A stretch of 64,000 nt of DNA from Paraburkholderia aromaticivorans (GTDB taxonomy: Bacteria > Pseudomonadota > Gammaproteobacteria > Burkholderiales > Burkholderiaceae). The notes under the pieces were generated by a model, which was given only the letters and a program-made list of their open reading frames with translations, was not told where the DNA came from and ran no database searches. Each line of letters opens with the position of its first letter. Position 1 is the stretch's first letter. The stretch lies in the NCBI RefSeq assembly GCF_012689525.1, contig NZ_CP051516.1, positions 3,348,001 through 3,412,000 of the forward strand. Direction: 5' to 3'. Positions 1 through 7,718 of this stretch are shown one piece after another. The translations under genes and the position numbers were made by a program.

Positions 1-65
1 GTTTGAACCGCATTCGGGGAAATATTGTGCGTTGCGTCACAACTCGAAACCGTTGTTACGCCACA

Positions 66-98
66 GAAAAAGAAGCGGGCCGCCGTGAATGGCCGCCC
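66..98 (-). terminator. Candidate terminator after the small membrane ORF
   Basis: Read on the minus strand, an imperfect 7-bp GC stem (77-84 with 91-98, one mismatch, 6-nt loop) is followed by a T-rich stretch matching the A run at 66-73. It lies about 110 bp downstream of the 28-codon ORF, the only minus-strand gene here. The stem is short, so this is tentative. Confidence 0.35.
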
Positions 99-209
99 TC
101 TGGGATCAGCAGAATGACGCGAAGCGAACTGCGTGGTGCCCGGCAGAAGAATCGTCCAGCGGACGGGATGCCTTTGACGAGCTGAGCAAGACGATGCGAG
201 ATGCCCGGA

Positions 210-296
210 TCAGCGTTCGAGCTTGTAAAAGAAGTAGACCGTGCTTGCCGCGAACATGCCGAACAAAGTGACAGCCATTGCCATTGCGAGATCCAT
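210..296 (-). CDS. 28-residue single-span membrane peptide, function unknown
   Basis: The minus strand holds an ATG at 296, 28 codons and a TGA stop. A consensus AGGAGG (complement of 301-306) sits 4 nt before the ATG, which is the main evidence that it is translated. The peptide begins MDLAMAMAVTLFGMF, runs as one hydrophobic segment, and ends with a short charged tail (YKLER), like a small inner-membrane peptide with its C-terminus in the cytoplasm. It is divergent from the aldose 1-epimerase gene, with about 250 bp between. I do not recognise a family. Small subunits of transporters or respiratory complexes look similar, but nothing nearby suggests a partner. Confidence 0.5.
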   Translation of the reverse strand: MDLAMAMAVTLFGMFAASTVYFFYKLER

Positions 297-544
297 ACAG
301 CCTCCTGAGGCAGTCTCGCCCGGTCGTCGAAGTTACCGGGCAGTCAGACGAATTATCAGCAAGGATGGCCTCGCGGCGACACCCGCAATTTCCCCAGAAG
401 GGTTTCCCCGTAGCGGAAAGCAGCGCAAAATCATTCTCTCGCGTGGCGCCGCGTGGCAAATTCCGACGCTCGCACGTCGGGATGCCGCCGCCTCCGGGCT
501 ACCTTGTCTCTGCCTTCAACCTTCTACTCATCAATCCATCGACC

Positions 545-1453
545 ATGCCCCTCTCCCCGCAACAGGACATTCTCGAGATCGCCCAGGACGCCTCCGTGCT
601 CCGTTTCGCGCCGCAAGCCGGCGGCCGACTGATGTCGTGGACGATCGACGGCGAAGAAGTCATCCGTTGGCCGGAGCATGCCGACTGGAGCCAGCCGGCG
701 CGGATTCGCGGCGGCAACCCGTTGCTGTTCCCGTTTCTCGGCCGGCATCGGCTCGACGGCAAGATCGGTTATTGGCGTGACGCTCAGGGCACGGTGCGCG
801 AACTGCCGATGCACGGCTTCGCCCGCGACCTGCCGTTCGAAGCCCACGCCGACGTGCACGGCGCCGGCCTGCGCTTGATCCTGACCGACAGCGAGGCAAC
901 CCGCGGCGGCTATCCATTCGGCTTCCGTTTCGAGGCCGCCTACAACCTCGTCGATGCGCACACGCTCGACGTCACGTTCACCACCACCAATACCGGCGAT
1001 ACGCGCCTGCCCTACTACGCCGGCCATCACTTCTACTTCACGCTGCCGCACACGCAGCGTGGCGAAACCTCGCTGGAGCTGCCGCGCACGCAACGGTGCT
1101 ATCAGCAGGAGGACGGTTCGATCAGCGCAGCCGAGCCCGGCGAAGCGCGCTATACGCTCGACGAGGCGCGCATCCATGACCGCTTCCATTGCCTCGTCGG
1201 CACGCCGGATCAACCGGTGCGGCTCATCGCGCCGGGTCTCGACCGGCTCGTCACCATCGACCTGCAACGGCCGGGCTCGGTGCCCTGGTACGCCGTGACC
1301 ACGTGGACCGAAGCCGCGGAGTCGGACTTCTACTGTGTCGAACCGTGGCTCGGACTGCCGGACGCGATCCACAACGGCATGGGTCTGCGCTGGCTCGAAG
1401 CGGGGCAGACCGAGGTCGCCGCGCTGCGCATCAGCGTGACCAGGCTGGGTTGA
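545..1453 (+). CDS. Aldose 1-epimerase (galactose mutarotase family)
   Basis: This 302-residue protein would interconvert alpha and beta anomers of an aldose in the cytoplasm. Family motifs are visible: LPMHGFARD (about residue 86), AGHHFYFTLP around residue 160, where a histidine acts as catalytic acid, and CVEPWLG near residue 265, where the glutamate acts as base. The upstream frame is open, but the ATG at 545 begins directly before the conserved QQDILEIAQDASVLRF start, and the extra upstream residues look non-coding. No clear ribosome binding site is seen. It could equally be a YeaD-type hexose-6-phosphate mutarotase. It stands alone with no sugar operon around it. Confidence 0.85.
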   Translation: MPLSPQQDILEIAQDASVLRFAPQAGGRLMSWTIDGEEVIRWPEHADWSQPARIRGGNPLLFPFLGRHRLDGKIGYWRDAQGTVRELPMHGFARDLPFEAHADVHGAGLRLILTDSEATRGGYPFGFRFEAAYNLVDAHTLDVTFTTTNTGDTRLPYYAGHHFYFTLPHTQRGETSLELPRTQRCYQQEDGSISAAEPGEARYTLDEARIHDRFHCLVGTPDQPVRLIAPGLDRLVTIDLQRPGSVPWYAVTTWTEAAESDFYCVEPWLGLPDAIHNGMGLRWLEAGQTEVAALRISVTRLG

Positions 1454-1649
1454 TTGCCGGGATTCCAGACAGAGCGGCGTGGCCGGATTTAAGGCGAATT
1501 TCGCTGCATTTCGCCGCACCCCACGCCGTGCGAGCCTGCCGCGCTGCCCGCTTTTCGCGTGTTGCAGCGCAAAACCGTTAGAATCGAGCGCTTTGTATCT
1601 ACCTGCCGCGTGATCGGGATCGGCGCGCGGCAGCGCTTTGCGAGGTCCA

Positions 1650-2360
1650 ATGGTTAACCCAACAAGAATGATGAAACGGCTCGCCTGCGCGTCGTTGGTG
1701 GCACTGCTCGCCGCGTGCGGGTCGGCGCCGGTGGGGCCGGGCTTTTATCGGGTGGAACGGGGCGATACGCTGTCGAAGATCGCGCGCAGTAGCCGGCAAT
1801 CGGTGCAAAGTATCGTGCGGTGGAACAATCTGAACAATCCGGACAGCATCGAGGTCGGCCAGGTGCTGCGCGTCGCGCCGCCGGGCGGCGCGGCATCGAC
1901 CAGCGGCGCGGTACGCAGCAGCGGAAGCGGCAGCGCTTCGGCCACACCGCGCCCGGCGCCGACCGATAGCGCGCCGTCCGCCGCGCCGGCTTCGACGATC
2001 TCGCTGGTATGGCCGGCCGACGGCACGGTCATCCGGCGTTTCGACGGCGGCAATTCGAAGGGCATCGATATCTCGTCGGCAGCGGGCACGCCCGTCGTCG
2101 CCGCGGCGCCCGGCACGGTCGTGTACGCCGGCAACGGCTTACGCGGCTACGGCAATCTGCTGATTCTCAAGCACAACGCCGAGTATCTGACCGCCTACGC
2201 GCACAACCGCGCGCTGCTGGTGAAGGAAGGCCAGTCGGTCACGCGCGGCGAGAAAATTGCCGAGATGGGCGACACCGATACCGACCGCGTGATGCTGCAC
2301 TTCGAACTGCGCTATCAGGGCCGTTCAATCGATCCGTCGCGGGCTCTGCCGCCCCGCTAG
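1650..2360 (+). CDS. NlpD-like LysM/M23 lipoprotein (murein amidase activator type)
   Basis: This 236-residue envelope lipoprotein has a lipobox ending LLAAC, one LysM domain (YRVERGDTLSKIA onward, about residues 30-75), a low-complexity Ala/Ser/Pro linker, and a C-terminal M23 (LytM) domain. The zinc-binding residues of active M23 peptidases are mostly lost: the first motif reads SKGIDISS instead of an H-containing HRGID, and the HxH position reads AYAHN. HFELRYQG is kept. This matches NlpD/EnvC-type proteins, which activate AmiA/B/C amidases rather than cut murein. The ATG at 1650 has GAGG 4 nt before it; a TTG at 1638 and ATGs at 1668/1671 are alternatives. Unlike the usual nlpD it is not next to rpoS. 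Confidence 0.85.
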   Translation: MVNPTRMMKRLACASLVALLAACGSAPVGPGFYRVERGDTLSKIARSSRQSVQSIVRWNNLNNPDSIEVGQVLRVAPPGGAASTSGAVRSSGSGSASATPRPAPTDSAPSAAPASTISLVWPADGTVIRRFDGGNSKGIDISSAAGTPVVAAAPGTVVYAGNGLRGYGNLLILKHNAEYLTAYAHNRALLVKEGQSVTRGEKIAEMGDTDTDRVMLHFELRYQGRSIDPSRALPPR

Positions 2361-2572
2361 AGGCTGGCTGGGGAGTGGCACTGGCTGTCGCCAGCGGGCG
2401 CCCACGGTCCGGCCTGTGCCGTCCGCGTACTGTCCCGCCGCTTACGCCGTCCATTGCCGGGCACGCGCCCTGCAACTGCGGCCGAGGGAACCCGGCGTGT
2501 TATAAAACGCTCAATCAGGACACGACGTGGCTTCGCGTCACGTCTTCCTCCGTCTATCTGTAAGGAATCTGT

Positions 2573-2899
2573 ATGAAGAGCGCATTTGCGTCCGTCGCGA
2601 CGGCTGCGGCGATCGGTCTCGGCCTGCTGACGCTCGGCAGCCTCGGCGGCTGCTCCAGCACCACCACCATGACCTACCTGCCGAGCGGCGACACCGGCTT
2701 TGCGATCAACTGCAGCGGCAGCGACGCAAGTTCGAGCTGGGCCGAGTGCTACAAACGCGCGGGCGAAGTCTGCGGCAACTACGGCTACGACGTGGTATCG
2801 AAAGACGTCGACAACGGCGCGACCTCGGGTGGAACCGTCGGCGGCATTTTCGGTGCGAACGTGAAGAACCGGTCGATGGTGGTTCGCTGCAAGCAATAA
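2573..2899 (+). CDS. Small lipoprotein, function unknown
   Basis: This is a 108-residue predicted lipoprotein: a signal peptide with a Leu/Gly-rich core, then lipobox LGGC at about residues 24-27. The mature part has three further pairs of features: a Cys near INCSGS, two Cys around AECYKRAGEVC, and a final RCKQ, suggesting disulfide bonds in the periplasm. A glycine-rich stretch (TSGGTVGGIFG) near the C-terminus resembles glycine-zipper segments. AAGGA lies 8 nt before the ATG. It is separated from the NlpD-like gene by 212 bp and probably has its own promoter. I cannot name the family. Confidence 0.75.
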   Translation: MKSAFASVATAAAIGLGLLTLGSLGGCSSTTTMTYLPSGDTGFAINCSGSDASSSWAECYKRAGEVCGNYGYDVVSKDVDNGATSGGTVGGIFGANVKNRSMVVRCKQ

Positions 2900-3727
2900 C
2901 GACGACGCCACGCGCACCGCCGACCGGACGAGCGGCGGCGCCGGCGTCCTGAGCGCGGATCGATGCGCGCGGCAAAAGCGACCAGCACGTCGAGCGCGAC
3001 CGGGCAGATGCCGAGAAAAATGATTAGCGCGGTCATGCTCGGGGAAGAAAAAGTAAGTTTTCATGATCCACTGCACATATGAATCGGCGGTGACCCGGAC
3101 GTTGCGCGGCGAAAAAAAAGCCCGGCACGAGGCCGGGCTAACGGGGGTTCGGCGCATATCGGCAAAGGACCGGTTCACCATGCGCCAGAACGAAATCTAA
3201 CAATCCGCTTTTACAAGCGCAATATATTAATTTCACAGTCAGTGTGATGCGGCGTACGGATTCCGCCTCACGTGAACCGGGAAAGTCGGAAATAAACAGG
3301 CTAAATGCGCCCGCCGTTTCAACATGAAACGCTTTAAATGGCGCGACACGAAACCTGATATTGCCCGCCGGACCGCGCAAGGCAAGGGATCTGCCTGAAC
3401 TCGGCCGGAAAAGCCTGAGGAAAGGCCGCTGGCCGATTTCCGCTAACCGATCCAGCATGATTCGGACGCTTTACGTACTGCGTAGCTTTAGTGCGCCACC
3501 GCACTCTTTCGCATTATTAACCGATATTGACCGACTTAATTAAAGTAGCTGGTTTCTTCACAAGAAATTCGCAAATGGCGAAAATATTAAAAAGATTTAA
3601 ATCCGCCGACAAATTGCGGCACTAAAAATCCAACGGCTTAATTGATTCGACCAATCGAATGATAAGCATCGGCATCCAATCGTTCAAGCTGGCCGAATGG
3701 CTAAAATCGGCCAGCTGAAACGCGCGC
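2900..3727. other. Long gene-poor gap, AT-rich in its right half
   Basis: No reading frame here looks like a real protein. The part from about 3530 to 3680 is clearly richer in A and T than its surroundings, with runs such as AAATATTAAAAAGATTTAAA. One strong hairpin lies at 3112-3139. The open frame on the minus strand from 3458 to 3138 lacks a ribosome binding site and any recognisable domain. The composition shift could mark a lost or acquired segment. Confidence 0.5.
3112..3139 (-). terminator. Rho-independent terminator (minus strand)
   Basis: AGCCCGGC (3119-3126) pairs with GCCGGGCT (3132-3139) around a 5-nt loop. Read on the minus strand the stem is followed by eight T residues (A run 3112-3119). 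No gene ends just upstream of it on that strand; the nearest minus-strand gene is the pentapeptide protein, ending 590 bp away. Confidence 0.6.
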
Positions 3728-4456
3728 TCACATGACCCGCAAACCCAGCTCGGTGACGAGCACGGCCGCCTGGGCATGCGAGATCGTCGCGCCCTTGAAG
3801 AGCGCCGCGTCCACGAGCCGCACGCCGCTGAGGTCCGCTTCGCGCAGGTCCGCGCCGTCGAAACGCGCGCCCTTCAAATGGGCATCCTTCAGGCTGCCGC
3901 CGTCGAAGATCGCTTCACGGAAGTCGACGCCGGCAAGATCGGCATCGGAGAAATCCAGCTGTTGCAGGGTGGCTTTGCGAAATGACAGGCCGCGCAGATG
4001 TGCGCCGACCAGCAGCGTTTCGACGAAGCTCAAACCCAGCGCCGTGCATGCTTCGAAATTGGCGCCGGTCAGCTTGCAGCTATGAAACGACGCCGACGCG
4101 AGCTTGGCGCGCCGCCAACTGGTGTTGTTCAGGTCGCTCGACTGAAACGCCGCGTCCACCAGGTCAGCCGATGCGAAATCCGCTTGGCGGCCACGGCAAC
4201 GGACCCAGCGGGTATGCGCGAGCGTCGCGCCAAAAAACGACGTCTCGACGATCGTGCAACGGTGAAACTCGGCGCCGCGCAGATCGAGTCGCGACAGGTC
4301 GACGCCTTCAAAATCGCAGTCGGTGAAATGAAGCGGCGCCTTATTGCCGGTGAGGTTTGCCGCGATGAGTCGCTCCACCTCGGCGCGCGTGAGCGCGGCG
4401 TCGGTCACGACATGAGCTTGCGCGCCCGAAGCCGGCGCCGTTGAATCCAGTGACAT
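3728..4456 (-). CDS. Pentapeptide-repeat protein with Qnr-like layout
   Basis: This 242-residue protein is built of A(D/N)LXX-type pentapeptides from about residue 44 to 225 (DFEGVDLSRLDLRGAEF, later DLAGVDFREAIFDGG), the pattern that folds into a right-handed quadrilateral beta-helix. The first 40 residues are non-repetitive. The end (QAAVLVTELGLRVM) strongly resembles the C-terminal helix of Qnr quinolone-resistance proteins (QASLLMERLGIAVI from memory), and CTALGLSF recalls Qnr SSALGIEI. Qnr proteins mimic DNA and protect gyrase, but most chromosomal members have no proven role, so only the fold is confident. It is monocistronic and divergent from DUF2288, with 108 bp between. Confidence 0.85.
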   Translation of the reverse strand: MSLDSTAPASGAQAHVVTDAALTRAEVERLIAANLTGNKAPLHFTDCDFEGVDLSRLDLRGAEFHRCTIVETSFFGATLAHTRWVRCRGRQADFASADLVDAAFQSSDLNNTSWRRAKLASASFHSCKLTGANFEACTALGLSFVETLLVGAHLRGLSFRKATLQQLDFSDADLAGVDFREAIFDGGSLKDAHLKGARFDGADLREADLSGVRLVDAALFKGATISHAQAAVLVTELGLRVM

Positions 4457-4564
4457 GAAGGTTCAGAATGAATTTCGAAGGACCCATAGCCTACCGGAAC
4501 GCGCGCCGCGCTGGCGACCCGCGCCGATGGTTTATAGTAACGGCCCCGCCGGAACCCGCTTACG

Positions 4565-4873
4565 ATGACTTCCAACGACGCCACCCATAGCCCGCTGTAC
4601 GCCAAGCTGCTCGCCGAAACCGCCAAGATCGGCTGGACCGAACTCGAACGTTTCTTCGCGCGCGGCATCTTGCTGCGCGTCGCGCGCGACCTCGATCTGG
4701 TGAGCGTTGCCGAAGCCATCGCCGGCGACGACACCACGCAGGTCACGCAATGGCTGTCCTCCGGGCTCGTCGAGCGCGTGCAGGCGGAAACCGCCGCCGA
4801 CTTCGCCGCGCGCGACCCGGATCTCTGGGCCGTCGTCGTCTCGCCCTGGGTGTGCGTGCAGGAACGCAGTTGA
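4565..4873 (+). CDS. DUF2288 family protein
   Basis: This 102-residue cytoplasmic protein matches the DUF2288 pattern: KLLAETAKIGWTELERFFARG near the N-terminus, a DLDLVSVAEAIAGDD middle, and the ending LWAVVVSPWVCVQER. No function is known for the family and I see no catalytic motif. The stop codon overlaps the TTG start of the MATE transporter gene (TTGA), so the two are likely translated together. Confidence 0.8.
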   Translation: MTSNDATHSPLYAKLLAETAKIGWTELERFFARGILLRVARDLDLVSVAEAIAGDDTTQVTQWLSSGLVERVQAETAADFAARDPDLWAVVVSPWVCVQERS

Positions 4874-6237
4874 GCGAGGCCGCGCGCGATGCGGACACGT
4901 CGGCAGCGGCACCGGCCGTCCCCGTACACTGGCACCGCCGGGTGCTGGCGCTGGCGTTTCCGATCGTTCTCGCCAATCTGACGCAGCCGATTCTCGGCGC
5001 GGTCGACACCGCCGTCGCGGGCCATCTGGACGGCGCGTCATATCTCGGCGGCGTGGCGCTCGGCGGCCTGTTCTTCAACTTCGTGTTCTGGGGCTTCGGC
5101 TTCCTGCGCATGGGCACGACCGGTCTGGTCGCGCAATCGCACGGTGCGGACGACCGCGCCGAGTTGCGCAACAACGTCGTACGCGCGCTGTTGCTGGCGG
5201 CCGCGATCGGTGCCGTGGTGCTGGCGCTGCAAATGCCGCTGATCGATTACGCATTACGCGTGATCGGCGGCAGCGACGCGGTGCAGCGCAACGCGCGGCT
5301 TTACTGTCACGCGCGCATCTGGGCGGCCCCGCTCGCCCTCGGCAATTACGTCGTGCTCGGCTGGCTGCTCGGCACGCAGCAGGTGCGCCTCGCGCTGCTC
5401 TCGCAGGTGTTCATCAACGGCGTGAACATCGTGGCCGTGCTGTTCTATGTGTACGGCTTCGGTTGGGGCGTGGCCGGGATCGGCGCGGCCACGGCCACCG
5501 CCGACGCGCTCGGTTTCGTGCTCGGCGCCGCCCTGCTATGGCACGGCAGGCCGCGCGGCCTGCCTGCGCTAAACCGCGCCGCCTTGTTCGACGCGGCGGC
5601 GCTCAAGCGGCTCGTGGTGCTCAATCGCGATATCTTCGTGCGCACCTTGTGCCTGCTCTCGTCGTTTGGCTGGTTTGCGCACCTGGGCGCGAAGCAAGGC
5701 GATGCCACGCTCGCCGCCAACGCGCTGCTGCTCAATTTTCAGACCTTCATGGCCTACGGACTCGACGGTTTCGCGCACGCCGCCGAAGCGCTGGTCGGTG
5801 CGGCAATCGGCGCGCGCGACCGGCATGCTTTCGCGCAGGCAATCAAGGTGACGGCGTTGTGGTCCGCGCTCGGCGCGCTGGGATTCTCGCTGCTGTATTG
5901 GGGCGCGGGCTCATGGATCGTCGAACGCCTGACGGATCAGGCCGCCGTGCGCGCCACCGCTGAACTATATCTGCCGTGGGCCGCGCTCTCGCCGGTGGTG
6001 TCCGTGTGGGGCTTTCTGCTCGACGGCGTGTTCATTGGCGCGACTCGTACGCGCGAACTCATGATGTCGATGGTGGTGTCGTTCGCGCTGTTCGTGGCGG
6101 CGTCGTGGGCCTTGCTGGCGCTGTACGGCAATCACGGCTTGTGGGCCGCGATGCTGCTCTTCATGGCGCTACGCGGTCTCACGCTCGCGCGATATGTGCC
6201 GGGCGTCGTGCGCAGCATGGCGGGCGCGGCGGCTTGA
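4870..6237 (+). CDS. MATE family efflux transporter (DinF-like)
   Basis: This 455-residue integral inner-membrane protein has about twelve hydrophobic segments in two similar halves. It starts the transporter core with HRRVLALAFPIVLANLTQPILGAVDTAVAGHL, the typical MATE entry, and carries a second-half repeat from about residue 240. MATE proteins export drugs or metabolites in exchange for Na+ or H+; the GAVDTAVAGHL entry and length suggest the DinF branch. The frame is open further upstream, but the TTG at 4870 has AGGAA 5 nt ahead and gives a sensible length, overlapping the DUF2288 stop. Substrate is unknown. Confidence 0.85.
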   Translation: MSEAARDADTSAAAPAVPVHWHRRVLALAFPIVLANLTQPILGAVDTAVAGHLDGASYLGGVALGGLFFNFVFWGFGFLRMGTTGLVAQSHGADDRAELRNNVVRALLLAAAIGAVVLALQMPLIDYALRVIGGSDAVQRNARLYCHARIWAAPLALGNYVVLGWLLGTQQVRLALLSQVFINGVNIVAVLFYVYGFGWGVAGIGAATATADALGFVLGAALLWHGRPRGLPALNRAALFDAAALKRLVVLNRDIFVRTLCLLSSFGWFAHLGAKQGDATLAANALLLNFQTFMAYGLDGFAHAAEALVGAAIGARDRHAFAQAIKVTALWSALGALGFSLLYWGAGSWIVERLTDQAAVRATAELYLPWAALSPVVSVWGFLLDGVFIGATRTRELMMSMVVSFALFVAASWALLALYGNHGLWAAMLLFMALRGLTLARYVPGVVRSMAGAAA

Positions 6238-6445
6238 GCGCTAAGGCGTCGCCCATTTCGCATCGCGGCACCCGGTTACGGCTTGAAACAAGCGCATACA
6301 TATCGCGCGCGACGCTCGCCCTAGAATGACTTCAGCCCGCGCTCTCCGCGCGAAAAGTCTGCGCGGGTCAGAAGCGCCGGCGTGCCCGCGCCGGAGCTTC
6401 GCTTCCGCTCTCGTCACCGTTGCCGGGTCCGTTATCAGCCGACGC

Positions 6446-6616
6446 TCAAGGCGTGACCGGCGCAGGTACCATCGCGGGCGGACGGCTGTCGGTGGGCACG
6501 CCGTGGTAGTCGGCGGGATCTTGCGGCGGTGGGCCGCCGTGATGGCCGGACGGACCATTCGCACAACCGGCAACGCCGGCAACCAGCAGCAACGCAAGCA
6601 TCGAAACGCGGATCAT
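6446..6616 (-). CDS. Tiny proline-rich lipoprotein, function unknown
   Basis: This 56-residue predicted lipoprotein starts MIRVSMLALLLVAGVAGC, a short signal peptide with lipobox VAGC. The mature part is only about 38 residues, rich in Pro, Gly and His (GPSGHHGGPPPQDP), so it is probably unstructured and could bind metal or coat the membrane. The ATG at 6616 was chosen because it begins the signal peptide; the frame is open 32 codons further but without signal character. The ribosome binding site is weak. Confidence 0.6.
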   Translation of the reverse strand: MIRVSMLALLLVAGVAGCANGPSGHHGGPPPQDPADYHGVPTDSRPPAMVPAPVTP

Positions 6617-6752
6617 AAACGGGAGTCTCTCGAAGCAGAATGAATGAGCGGCTGGCCGGCGGTGAGCAGGCAAGCGCGAGCGCCGAGAGTCTAACCGCAA
6701 AGCGCTTTCCACGACGCCGCGGCGAGCAGCGTGCCCCTCCCATTTCGTTGCG

Positions 6753-6774
6753 CGTGACCTACTATAAAGTCACG
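6753..6774 (+). promoter_or_regulatory. Inverted repeat over a -10 box, possible operator
   Basis: CGTGAC at 6753-6758 and GTCACG at 6769-6774 are perfect inverted repeats separated by 10 bp. The spacer contains TATAAA (6763-6768 region), a good -10 box about 30 bp before the start of the small membrane gene at 6798. A repressor dimer bound here would cover the -10 element. No matching regulator is encoded nearby. Confidence 0.4.
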
Positions 6775-6797
6775 GTCGCATCTCATAGGAGACTGCC

Positions 6798-6971
6798 ATG
6801 GACGCTGAAACGATCGCGGGTCTGATTGGACTTGCAATAGGTCTGCTCGTGCTGCTCGTGTTGTCGATCTACGAATCGAGAACCTATCGGCGCGAACACG
6901 ACGGCGAAGGCATGGTGCACCACTGGCTGACTCATCAGCACATGCCGCACTGGATGCGTCGTCGGCACTGA
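6798..6971 (+). CDS. 57-residue membrane peptide with basic/His-rich tail
   Basis: The ATG at 6798 has AGGAGA 5 nt upstream, and 57 codons follow to TGA. Residues 5-24 form one transmembrane helix (IAGLIGLAIGLLVLLVLSIY). The rest is polar and rich in His and Arg (YRREHDGEG, MVHHWLTHQHMPHWMRRRH), presumably on the cytoplasmic side. I do not recognise a family. The clustered His residues might bind metal or heme. It appears to be its own transcription unit behind the palindrome-covered -10 box. Confidence 0.6.
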   Translation: MDAETIAGLIGLAIGLLVLLVLSIYESRTYRREHDGEGMVHHWLTHQHMPHWMRRRH

Positions 6972-7335
6972 ACGGACAACCGGATGCCAACTGCGCCTGC
7001 GCACATTCCGAATAACTGAACGGTTGATGCGCTGCACTGCATGTGCGAGCCCGCGCTCGCACATCGACTCCTTGCGCAGTGACACCAGGCGCGCATCCAC
7101 CGTCACCGCGCAAGTTTTTCCTGTCTGCCATTTCCCTTAACGCATCGCCTCGCCTCGCCACGGCTGGAGCACCCAGCCGCCCGCCATTTCCCCCTCCGGC
7201 CTGCGTTTCCGTTTAGGCACATGCCTTGCTGCTTGTAAGCGTGCAAGGAGCGCGCAGCGTGCGCGTCGAGCGTCCCGGCGTGAATGCGCCGAACCAACCA
7301 GACTAACTGGCACAGGCCAGACAGGGAGAACTCGA
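6972..7335. other. Gap between two small membrane genes
   Basis: I see no gene in this stretch. Several open frames on both strands lack ribosome binding sites and recognisable sequence. The last 60 bp presumably hold the promoter of the DUF3309 gene, but no clear -35/-10 pair stands out. Confidence 0.4.
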
Positions 7336-7494
7336 ATGACCATCGGAACCATACTGCTTATCCTGCTCATTCTTCTGCTGATCGGCGCGTTGCCGAGTTG
7401 GCCGTACAGCAGTGGCTGGGGTTATCGGCCGACCGGACTCGTGGGCGTCGTGCTGATCATCGTGATCGTGTTGCTGTTGATGGGACGTATCTAA
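7336..7494 (+). CDS. DUF3309 family small membrane protein
   Basis: This 52-residue protein consists of two hydrophobic helices joined by a short aromatic loop (GALPSWPYSSGWGYRPTG), the typical DUF3309 pattern. The first helix is MTIGTILLILLILLLIG and the second ends in LLLMGRI. The start ATG at 7336 has GGGAGAA about 6 nt upstream. The family is common as small stand-alone genes in proteobacteria and has no assigned role. The gene is monocistronic. Confidence 0.8.
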   Translation: MTIGTILLILLILLLIGALPSWPYSSGWGYRPTGLVGVVLIIVIVLLLMGRI

Positions 7495-7587
7495 CGCAGC
7501 TGCATCGCGCTTTCGAGCTTCCGTTTCGCACCGCCGCAATTCGCGATTGACTCTGGCACCCAATGCCACGTAGAATCTCGGCTTCGT

Positions 7588-7664
7588 CGGAGCGTAGCGC
7601 AGCCTGGTAGCGCATCTGATTTGGGATCAGAGGGTCGTAGGTTCGAATCCTATCGCTCCGACCA
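7588..7664 (+). tRNA. tRNA-Pro (anticodon TGG)
   Basis: A 77-nt cloverleaf: acceptor CGGAGCG pairs with CGCTCCG, the anticodon stem CTGAT/ATCAG holds loop TTTGGGA with anticodon TGG, and the T-arm contains GGTTCGAATCC. The CCA end is encoded. A Rho-independent terminator follows directly. Confidence 0.97.
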
Positions 7665-7680
7665 CGAAAAGCAACACGAA

Positions 7681-7717
7681 ACCCGCGTAGCCTCCGGCTT
7701 CGCGGGTTTTTGCTTTT
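7681..7717 (+). terminator. Terminator of tRNA-Pro
   Basis: ACCCGCG (7681-7687) pairs with CGCGGGT (7701-7707), followed by T-rich sequence TTTTGCTTTTT. It runs directly into the octanucleotide array. Confidence 0.85.
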
Positions 7718-7718
7718 T

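Noticed and set aside
3138..3458. Minus-strand 106-codon frame in the gap
   Set aside because: No ribosome binding site or domain, and it reaches into the terminator hairpin at 3112-3139.
7306..7326. TGGCAC motif before the DUF3309 gene as sigma-54 promoter
   Set aside because: The required GC dinucleotide 10 bp after GG is absent.
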